Part shown: piece after piece, positions 17,386 through 25,496 of the stretch
How positions within the stretch are numbered: position 1 is the stretch's first letter
Layout of the letters: the number at the start of each line of letters is the position of its first letter
Origin: Paraburkholderia heleia NBRC 101817
GTDB lineage: Bacteria > Pseudomonadota > Gammaproteobacteria > Burkholderiales > Burkholderiaceae
Direction: 5' to 3'
Assembly: GCF_000739775.1 (NCBI RefSeq)
Contig: NZ_BBJH01000030.1
Span: forward strand, 1-64,000
Length of the DNA stretch: 64,000 nucleotides
Made by a program: the position numbers and the translations under genes
Notes under the pieces: model-generated
Told to the model about the DNA's origin: nothing
Seen by the model: the letters and a program-made list of their open reading frames with translations, nothing else
Databases searched by the model: none

Positions 17386-18312
17386 TCAGGCAGCCTCGGC
17401 AAACACCTGCACCAGCCAGTCGGCGAAAGCGCGCACGCGCAGCGACAACTGGCGGTTCTGCGGATACAGCACCGAGACCGGCAAGGGCGGCGGCGGATGC
17501 GCGGGCAGCACGACGCACAGCTCGCCGTTGGCGAGCCGTTCGCGCACGCGGTAGCGCGGCACCTGCACGATGCCGAGCCCTGCCAGCGCACCCGCCGCGT
17601 AGAGTTCCGCGCCGTTCACGGCCACCGGGCCCGGCAGCGTCACGCGGGCGATGCCGTCGCCGGTCGTGAATTCGAGCGGGAGCGCGCGACCCGTGGCCGG
17701 CGACACATAGTTCACGGCACGATGGCCGGCTCTGCCCGGATTTTCCGTGTGCGTGCCGGCGAGCGCCTCGATCGACTCCGGGTCGCCGTGCCGTTCCAGA
17801 TACGCGGGGCTCGCGCAGGTCACCTGCTCCAGCAGCGCCACGCGCCGTGCAATCATCGAGGAGTCGGCCAGCTCCCCCGCGCGCAGCACGCAGTCCACGC
17901 CTTCGCGCACGAGATCGACGAAGTGGTCGCCCGAGCCGATGAAGAGCTCGACGCGCGGATAGCGCGCGAGAAAGTCGGGCAGCCGCGGCATCACGAAGTA
18001 CTGCGTGAGCGTGCCCTGCATGTTCACGCGCAAGCGCCCCTGCGGATCGGTGTCGCGAAACGCCTCCTCGGTTTCCTCGAGGTCGGCGAGCAGGCGCATG
18101 CAGCGCTGGTAGTAGGCGTCGCCGTCGAGCGTCGGCCTGACCTGGCGCGTGGTGCGTTCGAGCAGACGCACGCCGAGGCGCGCTTCGAGACGCTTGATCG
18201 AATTGGTGACCGTCGCGCGCGGCAGGTTCAGATCCTCGGCCGCCTGCGTGAAGCTGCGGCGGTCGACGATGCGCGTGAAAATCTGCATCTCCTGGAAACG
18301 GTCCAAGGGCAT
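17386..18312 (-). CDS. LysR-family transcriptional regulator
   Basis: A 308-residue LysR protein. The HTH is at residues 1-60 (MQIFTRIVDRRSFTQAAEDLNLPRATVTNSIKRLEARLG) and the substrate-binding domain is at about 90-300. It belongs to the common subgroup with GRLRVNMQGTL and GVDCVLRAGEL. It is convergent with the IclR gene. The nearest possible targets are phnN, to which it is not obviously linked, or unknown genes elsewhere. No specific function can be assigned. Confidence 0.85.
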   Translation of the reverse strand: MPLDRFQEMQIFTRIVDRRSFTQAAEDLNLPRATVTNSIKRLEARLGVRLLERTTRQVRPTLDGDAYYQRCMRLLADLEETEEAFRDTDPQGRLRVNMQGTLTQYFVMPRLPDFLARYPRVELFIGSGDHFVDLVREGVDCVLRAGELADSSMIARRVALLEQVTCASPAYLERHGDPESIEALAGTHTENPGRAGHRAVNYVSPATGRALPLEFTTGDGIARVTLPGPVAVNGAELYAAGALAGLGIVQVPRYRVRERLANGELCVVLPAHPPPPLPVSVLYPQNRQLSLRVRAFADWLVQVFAEAA

Positions 18313-18432
18313 TCTCGTTGAGTTCTCGGGTCGCCTGTCATCTTCTCACGGCAACCGCGCCCAACCAAAAATCCCCCCGCCCGTTCGAGTCCTTAAGCGG
18401 CTGTCAAGCGGCGCTCAAGGACGGCGCCGCGG

Positions 18433-18984
18433 CTATCCGGCCGCCACCTGCCGCACGAGCTTGACGAACGCCCCGCCCGCTTCCTCCAGATGCCCCGAGT
18501 TGTCGATGCGCGCGAACGCGGCGCCCGACGGCACCTCGAACGGCGCGCGCCGCGCGAGACGCAACGCGACCTGCTCGGGCGTCTCGCGCGCCCGCGAAGC
18601 GAGGCGCGCAGCGAGTACGTGCTGCGCGGCTTCGATGTGCACGAGCGTCATGCGCGGATAGCGCTCGAATGCCTCGCCTGCGTACGCGCGCGAACCGTTC
18701 ACCACGACGGTGCAGCCAAGCGCCATCCATTGGTCGATCTCCACGCCCACGCCGTAGTGCAGCGCGTGGCTGCGCCATTGCAGCGCGAAGAGGCCGCGCT
18801 GCGAACGCGCCTCGAATTCGGCCTCGGTGAGCGCGATGTGGTTCTCGCCGCCGCTGTCTTCGCGCGTGATGTAGCGATGCGCGAAGACGACGTCTTCGCC
18901 GGACAGGCGCTCGCGCGCATAACGCAGCAGCGTGTCCTTGCCCGCTCCCGAAGGCCCCATCACATAGATCAGGCCGCCCTTCAT
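18433..18984 (-). CDS. phnN: Ribose 1,5-bisphosphate phosphokinase PhnN
   Basis: A 183-residue P-loop kinase of the guanylate-kinase fold with Walker A MGPSGAGKDT at residues 9-18. RYITRE and GENHIALTEAEF are typical of PhnN. It phosphorylates ribose 1,5-bisphosphate to PRPP, the last step of C-P lyase phosphonate breakdown. The ATG at 18984 overlaps the stop of the preceding DUF1045 gene as ATGA. A longer in-frame extension would read through that gene out of frame and is not real. It is the last gene of the phnF-DUF1045-phnN operon. Confidence 0.92.
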   Translation of the reverse strand: MKGGLIYVMGPSGAGKDTLLRYARERLSGEDVVFAHRYITREDSGGENHIALTEAEFEARSQRGLFALQWRSHALHYGVGVEIDQWMALGCTVVVNGSRAYAGEAFERYPRMTLVHIEAAQHVLAARLASRARETPEQVALRLARRAPFEVPSGAAFARIDNSGHLEEAGGAFVKLVRQVAAG

Positions 18985-19709
18985 GCGCGGGCCCCCGCGA
19001 ACGGCAAGCGCCGCCACAGCGCGAACGGCGCGCCCGGCCCGGGCTCGACGAAGAGCGCCGCACCCTCCACCGGCAGCGGGTTGGCACCCTGCATCCGCGT
19101 GTTCCAGGCAGCGACGAGTTGCGCGCACGTTTGCGCGTCGGTAAGCGAATCGGAGAGCGTCATGTGAAAGCGGAATTCTTCGAACACGTACGGGTAGCCC
19201 CACGCTTCGACGTAGGCGCGCTGACGCTGCGTGAGCGGCGCGTCCAGGCGCTTCGCGAGTTCGGCGGGCGTTTGCGGGGCGCGCAGCGAGCCGAGCGCGC
19301 GCAGTGCGTTGGCAGCCAGCTCGCGCAGCGCGGTCTCGCCGGCATCGTCGGCGGGGCGCAGCGCCACGAAGCGGCCGAGCAGCGCCGCCTCGACACTGGC
19401 CTGGAAGCACGCCTGCCCCCGCGCCCACTGCTGCGCGGCGGCGAGGAGCGCCGCGGGCGTCACGCCCGGCGCGAGACGGAACGGCGGCACGAGCGTGCCG
19501 TGCCAGCCATAGCGGCGCGGCGCGACCGTGAGCGCTTCCAGCGGCCGCGGCAGGCCCGCGACCCATGGCGGCGGCGCGAGGGTATCGCCCGTTTCTGGAT
19601 CGCGGCCGAGCCACGCACAGCCCGCCTGCCACCATGCCGACTCGCGCGGCGGCGCATAGTAGAGCGCGAAGCGCGTGGCGGAGCCGAAGGCTTCGTGCAG
19701 CACGCTCAT
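18981..19709 (-). CDS. DUF1045 phosphonate-metabolism protein (2H phosphoesterase-like)
   Basis: A 242-residue protein of the DUF1045 group found in phn clusters. Two H-x-T motifs (WHGTLVPPF at about residues 57-65 and FHMTLSD at about 175-181) are the signature of 2H phosphoesterases, which act on cyclic or phosphodiester nucleotides. The start at 19709 overlaps the phnF stop (ATGA), and its own stop overlaps the phnN start. No phnP is seen in the window, so this protein may open the cyclic ribose phosphate intermediate in place of PhnP. That role is an inference. Confidence 0.85.
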   Translation of the reverse strand: MSVLHEAFGSATRFALYYAPPRESAWWQAGCAWLGRDPETGDTLAPPPWVAGLPRPLEALTVAPRRYGWHGTLVPPFRLAPGVTPAALLAAAQQWARGQACFQASVEAALLGRFVALRPADDAGETALRELAANALRALGSLRAPQTPAELAKRLDAPLTQRQRAYVEAWGYPYVFEEFRFHMTLSDSLTDAQTCAQLVAAWNTRMQGANPLPVEGAALFVEPGPGAPFALWRRLPFAGARA

Positions 19710-20461
19710 ATGTCGTGCTCCACCATCAGCTGCACGCGGTCGGCGGCGAAGTGCGTGATGCCGTACTTGATCGGCACGCCTTCGAGATCGACGTCGACGT
19801 TTTCCACCCACAGCACCGGCTGCTGCCGGTTGATGTTCAGGCGCCGCGCCACCTCGGCCTCGGGCAGCACGCTGCCGATCCGGCTCCACTTGCGCAAATA
19901 GTCGGTCACGCCGTATTCGGCGAGGGCCTTCGAGGTGCTGTCGACGCGCTCCATGACCACGGGCAGATCGGCAAAGCGCGCGGCGGGATACCAGCTGCGC
20001 GCGTAAGTGAGCGGCACGCCGTCCGACTCGTGCAACGTTTCGAGCCGGTAGACGAGCGCACCCGCGCGCAGGCCGAGCGCCTTGGCAACCGTGGGGTCCG
20101 CCTTGCCGCGCGACGACGAGAGCAGCCTGCCCGCCGCCGAATGCTGATGGCGCTTCAGGTTCTCGGTAAAGCGCGTGCGCTTGCCGATGGTGTAGTCGAT
20201 CGCGCCGGGCTGCACGAAGGTGCCGCGCCCCTGCTCCACGCTCACGAGCCCCAACGCCGCGAGGCCCAGCATCGCGCGCCGCACCGTGTGGCGGTTCACG
20301 TCGAAGCGGCGCGCAAGTTCGCCCTCGCTAGGCAGCCGGCCGTCTTCGCCGAAGCCCTTCGCGGCAATCTCGGCCGCGAGGATCTGCTCGATCTGCCGCC
20401 ACACCGCCACACCGGCGCCACGCTCAAGCAGGCTGGACGGCGCCTCGTCGTTCGATGTCAT
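19706..20461 (-). CDS. phnF: GntR/HutC-family phosphonate regulator PhnF
   Basis: A 251-residue repressor-type regulator. A GntR winged helix is at about residues 15-80 (GRLPSEGELARRFDVNRHTVRRAM) and a UTRA effector domain follows to the end (LETLHESDGVPLTYARSWYPA). It is the first gene of phnF-DUF1045-phnN and divergent from phnG-M, the usual layout for PhnF control. An 18-bp palindrome with a GTCTAGAC core in the shared spacer is its likely operator. The ATG at 20461 has a GAGGA-type site upstream. Longer starts lie inside the promoter region. Confidence 0.9.
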   Translation of the reverse strand: MTSNDEAPSSLLERGAGVAVWRQIEQILAAEIAAKGFGEDGRLPSEGELARRFDVNRHTVRRAMLGLAALGLVSVEQGRGTFVQPGAIDYTIGKRTRFTENLKRHQHSAAGRLLSSSRGKADPTVAKALGLRAGALVYRLETLHESDGVPLTYARSWYPAARFADLPVVMERVDSTSKALAEYGVTDYLRKWSRIGSVLPEAEVARRLNINRQQPVLWVENVDVDLEGVPIKYGITHFAADRVQLMVEHDI

Positions 20462-20569
20462 GGTGCTGTCATTCCTCTCGGTTCCAATAGCATTTTGTGC
20501 ATTGTAGTGCGCAGGGCGTGATGGAAATATGAAAACCTTCCTTGCGCCTGCATTAGATGACTGCATCTA

Positions 20570-20587
20570 TAAACGTCTAGACGTTTA
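20570..20587. promoter_or_regulatory. Probable PhnF operator (18-bp perfect palindrome)
   Basis: TAAACGTCTAGACGTTTA is its own reverse complement and sits in the 219-bp spacer between phnF and phnG. The GTCTAGAC core matches the type of site bound by GntR/HutC regulators, including described PhnF sites. Repression of both divergent operons from this single site is the simplest reading. Confidence 0.75.
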
Positions 20588-20680
20588 GATGAATAGATGG
20601 TTCAATCGAGGTCCAGACAAGGTTGTTCAAGAGGCGCAGTTGTCACGTCCGTTCTCCCCGTTCACGACACAGGAACTCCG

Positions 20681-21190
20681 ATGAACGCTTCCTCTACCCC
20701 ATCCTGCGCACCGGCGACCCGGCGCGCATGGATGGCCGTTCTCGCGCACACCCCACGCGCCGAGCTCGAAGCGGCGCTGAACGCCGCGCTCGCCGGTGCG
20801 CCCGAGCCCGCTTTCGACTGGCTGCGTCCACCACAAACCGGACTGGCCATGGTACGCGGGCGCATTGGCGGCACCGGCGACGCCTTCAACCTGGGCGAAG
20901 CCACCGTCACGCGCGCCACGCTGCGCCTGCGCGCCTCGGGCACCGAAGGCGGCGGTGCAAGCCAGCCCGGCCCGGTCGGCGTGGCCTGCCATCTGGGCCG
21001 CGACAAACGCCGCGCCGAACTGGCCGCGCTCGCCGATGCGCTGCTGCAACTCCCCGCGCGCCACGACCAGCTGCACGCCCGGTTGATCGAGCCGCTTGCC
21101 GCGCGTCTTGCCGCACGACGCGACGCGCGCCGCGCCGACGCCGCCAGCACGCGGGTCGAGTTCTTCACGATGGTCCGAGGTGACGCATGA
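20681..21190 (+). CDS. phnG: C-P lyase subunit PhnG
   Basis: A 169-residue subunit of the PhnGHIJ core complex that converts alkylphosphonates via ribose triphosphonate. It has the family features RAWMAVLAHTP near the N-terminus and FNLGEATVTRATLRL in the middle, and ends in FFTMVRGDA. The ATG at 20681 has CAGGA 8 nt upstream, and the start lies 94 bp past the palindromic operator. Its stop overlaps the phnH start (ATGA). Confidence 0.92.
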   Translation: MNASSTPSCAPATRRAWMAVLAHTPRAELEAALNAALAGAPEPAFDWLRPPQTGLAMVRGRIGGTGDAFNLGEATVTRATLRLRASGTEGGGASQPGPVGVACHLGRDKRRAELAALADALLQLPARHDQLHARLIEPLAARLAARRDARRADAASTRVEFFTMVRGDA

Positions 21191-21828
21191 GCGACCAACG
21201 CAATGCCATGACGCCCGATTTGCTCGCGGCGCTCGCGCCCGGCTTTAGCGATCCGGTTCACGACACGCAGACCGTGTTCCGCACGCTGCTCGACACGCTC
21301 GCGCGCCCCGGCACGATCGGCGTGATCGAAACGCCGTTGCCGGCAGCCACGGCGACGGGCGCCTCCCCCGCGCGCGCCGGCCTCGCCGCCTTCGCCTCGC
21401 TGCTCGCGCTCGCAGACTACGCCACACCCGTGTGGCTCGCTCAGGTCGACGCCGCACTCGCAGCCGCGCTGCGCTTTCACGCAGGCGCGCCGCTTGCACA
21501 GCAAGCGCGCGAAGCCGCGTTCGCCTATGTGCACGACGCGGCCGCACTGCCGCCGCTCGAAGACTTCGCGACCGGCACGCCCGAGTCGCCGGAGCAATCG
21601 GCCACGGTGTTCGTACGGGTCGATTCGCTCGCCGGCGGCGCACCGCTTACGCTGCGCGGCCCCGGCATCGAAACGACCTGCAGCATCGCGCCCGTCGGCC
21701 TGCCCGAGCGCTTCTGGCGCGAACGCGCCGCCCTCGCGCCGCACTTCCCGTGCGGCATCGACTTCTATCTCGTGTGCGGCGAGCGCCTGATGGGCCTGCC
21801 GCGCACCACTCTCGTGGAGATGCACTGA
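21187..21828 (+). CDS. phnH: C-P lyase subunit PhnH
   Basis: A 213-residue subunit of the C-P lyase core complex. It shows the typical DPVHDTQTVFRTLLDTLARPG near the N-terminus, LALADYATPVWL in the middle and CGIDFYLVCGERLMGLPRTT at the C-terminus. It overlaps phnG by four bases and phnI by one (TGATG). PhnH is structurally required for the complex and has no known catalytic residues. Confidence 0.94.
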   Translation: MSDQRNAMTPDLLAALAPGFSDPVHDTQTVFRTLLDTLARPGTIGVIETPLPAATATGASPARAGLAAFASLLALADYATPVWLAQVDAALAAALRFHAGAPLAQQAREAAFAYVHDAAALPPLEDFATGTPESPEQSATVFVRVDSLAGGAPLTLRGPGIETTCSIAPVGLPERFWRERAALAPHFPCGIDFYLVCGERLMGLPRTTLVEMH

Positions 21829-22976
21829 TGTACGTCGCCGTCAAAGGAGGAGAGCGCGCCATCGAAGCGTCGTGGCGTCTGCTCGACGAGGCGCGCCGCG
21901 GCGATACGCGCGTGCCCGGGCTGAGCGTCACGCAGATCCGCGAGCAGATGCGGCTGGCCGTGGCGCGTGTGATGGCCGAAGGTTCGGTCTACGACGAAGA
22001 GCTTGCCGCGCTCGCGATCAAGCAGGCCGCGGGCGATCTCGTCGAAGCGATCTTTCTGTTGCGCGCGTATCGCACCACGCTGCCGCGTTTTGGCTACACG
22101 CAGCCGGTCGAAACGGAAAACATGGTGGTGGAGCGCCGCATTTCCGCCACCTTCAAGGACGTGCCCGGCGGCCAGGTGCTCGGCGCGACCTACGATTACA
22201 CGCAGCGTCTGCTCGACTTCGCGCTGCTCGCCGAAGACGACGATGCCGCGAGCGCCACGCCTCGCGCACCGCGAGCCACCCCGCGCGAAGAAGCGATGCC
22301 GCGCGTGGTCTCCCTGCTCGACAAGGAAGGCCTGATCGAGCAGGAAAAGCGCTCGCCGCAGGCGCGCGAGCCCGGCGACCTCTCGCGCGAGCCGCTCGCG
22401 TTTCCCGCCGACCGCACCGTGCGCCTGCAGAATCTCGCGCGCGGCGACGAGGGCTTCCTGCTCGCAATGGGCTATGCCACGCAACGCGGCTACGCGCATT
22501 CGCACCCGTTCGCCGGCGAGATCCGCTTTGGTTCGGTCTGCGTAGAAATGGTGCTGGACGAACTCGATGAAGCCGTGGAAATCGGCGAAATCGACTTGAC
22601 CGAGTGCCAGATGATCAACCAGTTCGCGGGCGCGAAAGACGTGCCGCCGCAATTCACGCAAGGCTACGGTCTCGCGTTCGGCCACGCGGAACGCAAGGCC
22701 ATGGCGATGGCGCTGGTGGATCGCGCGCTGCGCGCCGAGGAGCTGGGCGAGACGATCGCCTCGCCGACTCAGGACATCGAATTCATGCTCTCGCACAGCG
22801 ATAACGTGGAAGCCTCGGGCTTCGTACAACACCTGAAGCTGCCGCACTACGTGGACTTCCAGGCTGAGCTGGAACTCGTGCGCAAGCTGCGCGCGCAGCA
22901 CGAAAGCAGCACCGGCGCCGATGCAGATGCAGATGCAGATGCAGATGTCGGCGAGCAAAACAGGGAGGCCGCATGA
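21828..22976 (+). CDS. phnI: C-P lyase subunit PhnI (nucleosidase)
   Basis: A 382-residue core-complex subunit that displaces adenine from ATP to load the phosphonate on ribose. It contains MYVAVKGGERAIEASW, MVVERRISATFKDVPGGQ, GYATQRGYAHSHPFAGEIR and ECQMINQF, all typical of PhnI. The start overlaps the phnH stop. The C-terminal tail carries an Ala-Asp dipeptide run encoded by a GATGCA-type hexanucleotide repeat, so tail length may vary between strains. Its stop overlaps phnJ (ATGA). Confidence 0.95.
   Translation: MYVAVKGGERAIEASWRLLDEARRGDTRVPGLSVTQIREQMRLAVARVMAEGSVYDEELAALAIKQAAGDLVEAIFLLRAYRTTLPRFGYTQPVETENMVVERRISATFKDVPGGQVLGATYDYTQRLLDFALLAEDDDAASATPRAPRATPREEAMPRVVSLLDKEGLIEQEKRSPQAREPGDLSREPLAFPADRTVRLQNLARGDEGFLLAMGYATQRGYAHSHPFAGEIRFGSVCVEMVLDELDEAVEIGEIDLTECQMINQFAGAKDVPPQFTQGYGLAFGHAERKAMAMALVDRALRAEELGETIASPTQDIEFMLSHSDNVEASGFVQHLKLPHYVDFQAELELVRKLRAQHESSTGADADADADADVGEQNREAA
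22921..22947 (+). repeat. Hexanucleotide microsatellite in phnI
   Basis: ATGCAG is repeated four times in a row and followed by ATG, encoding alternating Asp and Ala near the PhnI C-terminus. The unit length keeps frame, so copy-number change would alter only the tail. Confidence 0.9.
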
Positions 22977-23902
22977 ACGCGCCCGATACCTTGCCATCCA
23001 CCGCAGCCGAAGTCGCGTCGCACGAAACGCAGGCCGTCTCAGGCTACAACTTCGCGTACCTCGACGAGCAGACCAAGCGCATGCTGCGCCGCGCGCTCCT
23101 CAAGGCCGTGGCCGTGCCCGGCTACCAGGTGCCGTTCGCCTCGCGCGAAATGCCGCTGCCGTATGGCTGGGGCACGGGCGGCATCCAGGTGACGGCGGCG
23201 ATCATCGGCGCGAAGGACACGCTCAAGGTGATCGACCAGGGCTCGGACGACACCACGAACGCCGTGAACATCCGCCGCTTCTTCGCGCGCACCACGGGTG
23301 TCGCCACCACGCGGCGCACGAGCGAGGCGTCGATCGTCCAGACGCGGCACCGCATTCCCGAAACGCCGCTCACGGACAAGCAGATCCTCGTGTATCAGGT
23401 GCCGATGCCCGAGCCGCTGTTCCGGCTCGAGCCGCGCGTGGCCGAATGCAAGAAGCTGCATGCGCTGGCCGACTATGGTCTCATCAGCGTGAAGCTCTAT
23501 GAGGACATCGTGCAGCACGGCAGCATCGCCACGACGTACGACTACCCGGTGACCGTGAACAGCCGTTATCTGACGTCGCCCTCGCCGATTCCGAAGTTCG
23601 ACAACCCCAAGCTGCATATGAATGCCGCACTGCAGTTGTTCGGCGCGGGCCGCGAGCGCCGCATCTACGCCATTCCGCCGTACACGCCGGTGAAGAGCCT
23701 CGACTTCGACGACCATCCCTTCGAAGTGCAGCGCTGGGAGCATGCGTGCGCCCTGTGCGGCTCGCACGAGAGCTTCCTCGACGAGATGATCGTCGACGAC
23801 GCAGGCAAACGCATGTTCGTGTGTTCGGACAGCGACTACTGCCACGACCGGCGCGAACAGATCGATGCGCACGCAACGAACGAAGCAGGAGAACAGGCAT
23901 GA
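22973..23902 (+). CDS. phnJ: C-P lyase subunit PhnJ (radical SAM)
   Basis: The 309-residue catalytic subunit that cleaves the C-P bond of 5-phosphoribosyl-1-phosphonate. Cys259, Cys262 and Cys284 have the spacing of the E. coli Fe-S ligands C241, C244 and C266, and C290 corresponds to the thiyl-radical C272. YGWGTGGIQ and DQGSDDTTNAVNIRRF are family hallmarks. It overlaps phnI and phnK by ATGA. All key residues are present, so it should be active. Confidence 0.97.
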   Translation: MNAPDTLPSTAAEVASHETQAVSGYNFAYLDEQTKRMLRRALLKAVAVPGYQVPFASREMPLPYGWGTGGIQVTAAIIGAKDTLKVIDQGSDDTTNAVNIRRFFARTTGVATTRRTSEASIVQTRHRIPETPLTDKQILVYQVPMPEPLFRLEPRVAECKKLHALADYGLISVKLYEDIVQHGSIATTYDYPVTVNSRYLTSPSPIPKFDNPKLHMNAALQLFGAGRERRIYAIPPYTPVKSLDFDDHPFEVQRWEHACALCGSHESFLDEMIVDDAGKRMFVCSDSDYCHDRREQIDAHATNEAGEQA

Positions 23903-24669
23903 CGCCGCTGCTAAGCGCAAGATCGCTCACGAAGCAGTACGGCGGCCGCAACGGCTGCCGCGACGTGAGCTTCGACCTGTATCCCGGCGAGGTGCTGTGC
24001 ATCGTCGGCGAATCGGGCTCGGGCAAGACCACGCTGCTCAACACGCTCGCGCTGCGCACCGGGTCCGATTCGGGCACGCTGCACTATACGAACGCGAACG
24101 GCGAAACGCTCGACCTGCGCACGCTTTCCGAGCCGCGCCGGCGCCTGCTTGCGCGCACCGAATGGGGCTTCGTGCAGCAGAATCCGCGCGACGGGCTGCG
24201 CGCGGGCGTTTCTGCGGGCGCCAATATCGGCGAGCCGCTGATGGCCGTGGGCGCACGCCACTATGGGCAAATCCGCCATGCGGCGCAGCAATGGATGCAG
24301 CGTGTGGAACTGGACGCCCAGCGCATCGACGAATTGCCCTCGGCGTTTTCGGGCGGCATGCAGCAGCGCCTGCAAATCGCGCGCAATCTCGTCACGGGAC
24401 CGCGCCTCGTCTTCATGGACGAGCCCACGGCGGGTCTCGACGTGTCCGTGCAGGCGCGCCTGCTCGACCTGCTGCGCACGCTCACGACCCACCTGCATCT
24501 TTCGGTGCTGATCGTCACGCACGACATCGGCGTGGCACGCCTGCTCGCGCATCGCTTGATGGTGATGCAAGGCGGCACGGTGGTCGAAGCGGGCCTGACC
24601 GACCAGGTGCTGGACGACCCGCAACACCCCTATACGCAGACGCTGGTGGCATCGGTGCTACCGGTCTAG
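23899..24669 (+). CDS. phnK: Phosphonate C-P lyase ATP-binding protein PhnK
   Basis: A 256-residue ABC-type ATPase that binds the PhnGHIJ complex rather than a membrane transporter. Walker A is GESGSGKTT at about residues 37-45, the signature is FSGGMQQR and Walker B is LVFMDEPTAGLD. The family motif VQQNPRDGLR is also present. The start at 23899 overlaps the phnJ stop. In-frame codons further upstream lie within phnJ. Confidence 0.94.
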   Translation: MTPLLSARSLTKQYGGRNGCRDVSFDLYPGEVLCIVGESGSGKTTLLNTLALRTGSDSGTLHYTNANGETLDLRTLSEPRRRLLARTEWGFVQQNPRDGLRAGVSAGANIGEPLMAVGARHYGQIRHAAQQWMQRVELDAQRIDELPSAFSGGMQQRLQIARNLVTGPRLVFMDEPTAGLDVSVQARLLDLLRTLTTHLHLSVLIVTHDIGVARLLAHRLMVMQGGTVVEAGLTDQVLDDPQHPYTQTLVASVLPV

Positions 24670-24670
24670 G

Positions 24671-25450
24671 ATGAAAGACATGACTCTGAACTCATCACCT
24701 GGCACGCGCGCGTTCCTCGAAAGACCGGCGCTCATGCTGCGCGCCGAAGACGTGCGCAAGACCTTCACGCTGCACGGACAGGGCGGCATCGGCATCGAGG
24801 CGCTCGCGGGCGTGTCGCTCGACGTGGAGCGCGGCGAATGCATCGTGCTGGTCGGCCCCTCGGGCGCGGGCAAAAGCACGTTCTTGCGCTGCCTGTACGG
24901 CAACTATCTCGCGAGCGGCGGGTCCATCGCGATCCGCGACGAAGGCGCGCCGCTCGAGCATCGGGAAATCACGGGCGCAGCGCCCCACGACATCCTGCGC
25001 CTGCGCCGCAACGTGGTGGGCTACGTGAGCCAGTTTCTGCGCGTGATTCCGCGCGTGAGCGCGCTCGACATCGTAGCTGCACCGCTCGTTTCGCGCGGCG
25101 TGGAGGAAGGCGAGGCACGCGAGCGCGCGCAAACTCTGCTGGCACGCCTGAACGTGCCTCAGCGCCTCTGGCCGCTCGCGCCCGCCACGTTTTCGGGCGG
25201 CGAGCAGCAGCGCGTAAACATCGCGCGGGGCTTGATCGCGCAGCACCGCGTGCTGTTGCTCGACGAACCCACGGCCTCGCTCGACGCGGAAAACCGCGAA
25301 CTCGTCGCGAGCCTGATTGGCGAGGCGCGCGAGCGGGGCGCCGCGATCGTCGGCGTATTCCACGACGAAGACACGCGCGGGCGCGTCGCTACGCGCGTAC
25401 TCGAACTCAGCGCGCCGCGCGCGCAAGCGCCGCTCGGCGCCGCAGCCTGA
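24671..25450 (+). CDS. phnL: Phosphonate C-P lyase ATP-binding protein PhnL
   Basis: A 259-residue ABC-type ATPase that partners PhnK. Walker A is GPSGAGKST, the signature is FSGGEQQR, Walker B is LLLDEPTASLD, and GYVSQFLRVIPRVSALD is typical of PhnL. The first ATG is at 24671, one base after the phnK stop. A second ATG at 24680 has AGGA 8 nt upstream and may be the true start. Confidence 0.93.
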   Translation: MKDMTLNSSPGTRAFLERPALMLRAEDVRKTFTLHGQGGIGIEALAGVSLDVERGECIVLVGPSGAGKSTFLRCLYGNYLASGGSIAIRDEGAPLEHREITGAAPHDILRLRRNVVGYVSQFLRVIPRVSALDIVAAPLVSRGVEEGEARERAQTLLARLNVPQRLWPLAPATFSGGEQQRVNIARGLIAQHRVLLLDEPTASLDAENRELVASLIGEARERGAAIVGVFHDEDTRGRVATRVLELSAPRAQAPLGAAA

Positions 25451-25496
25451 ATCCCGCCTGAACCGCGCAACCCGATATCTGATACGGAGCCTGACG

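Noticed and set aside
18433..19635. 400-codon frame with phnN at its C-terminal end
   Set aside because: The first ~217 codons overlap DUF1045 in another frame. The ATGA overlap at 18981-18984 marks the true phnN start.
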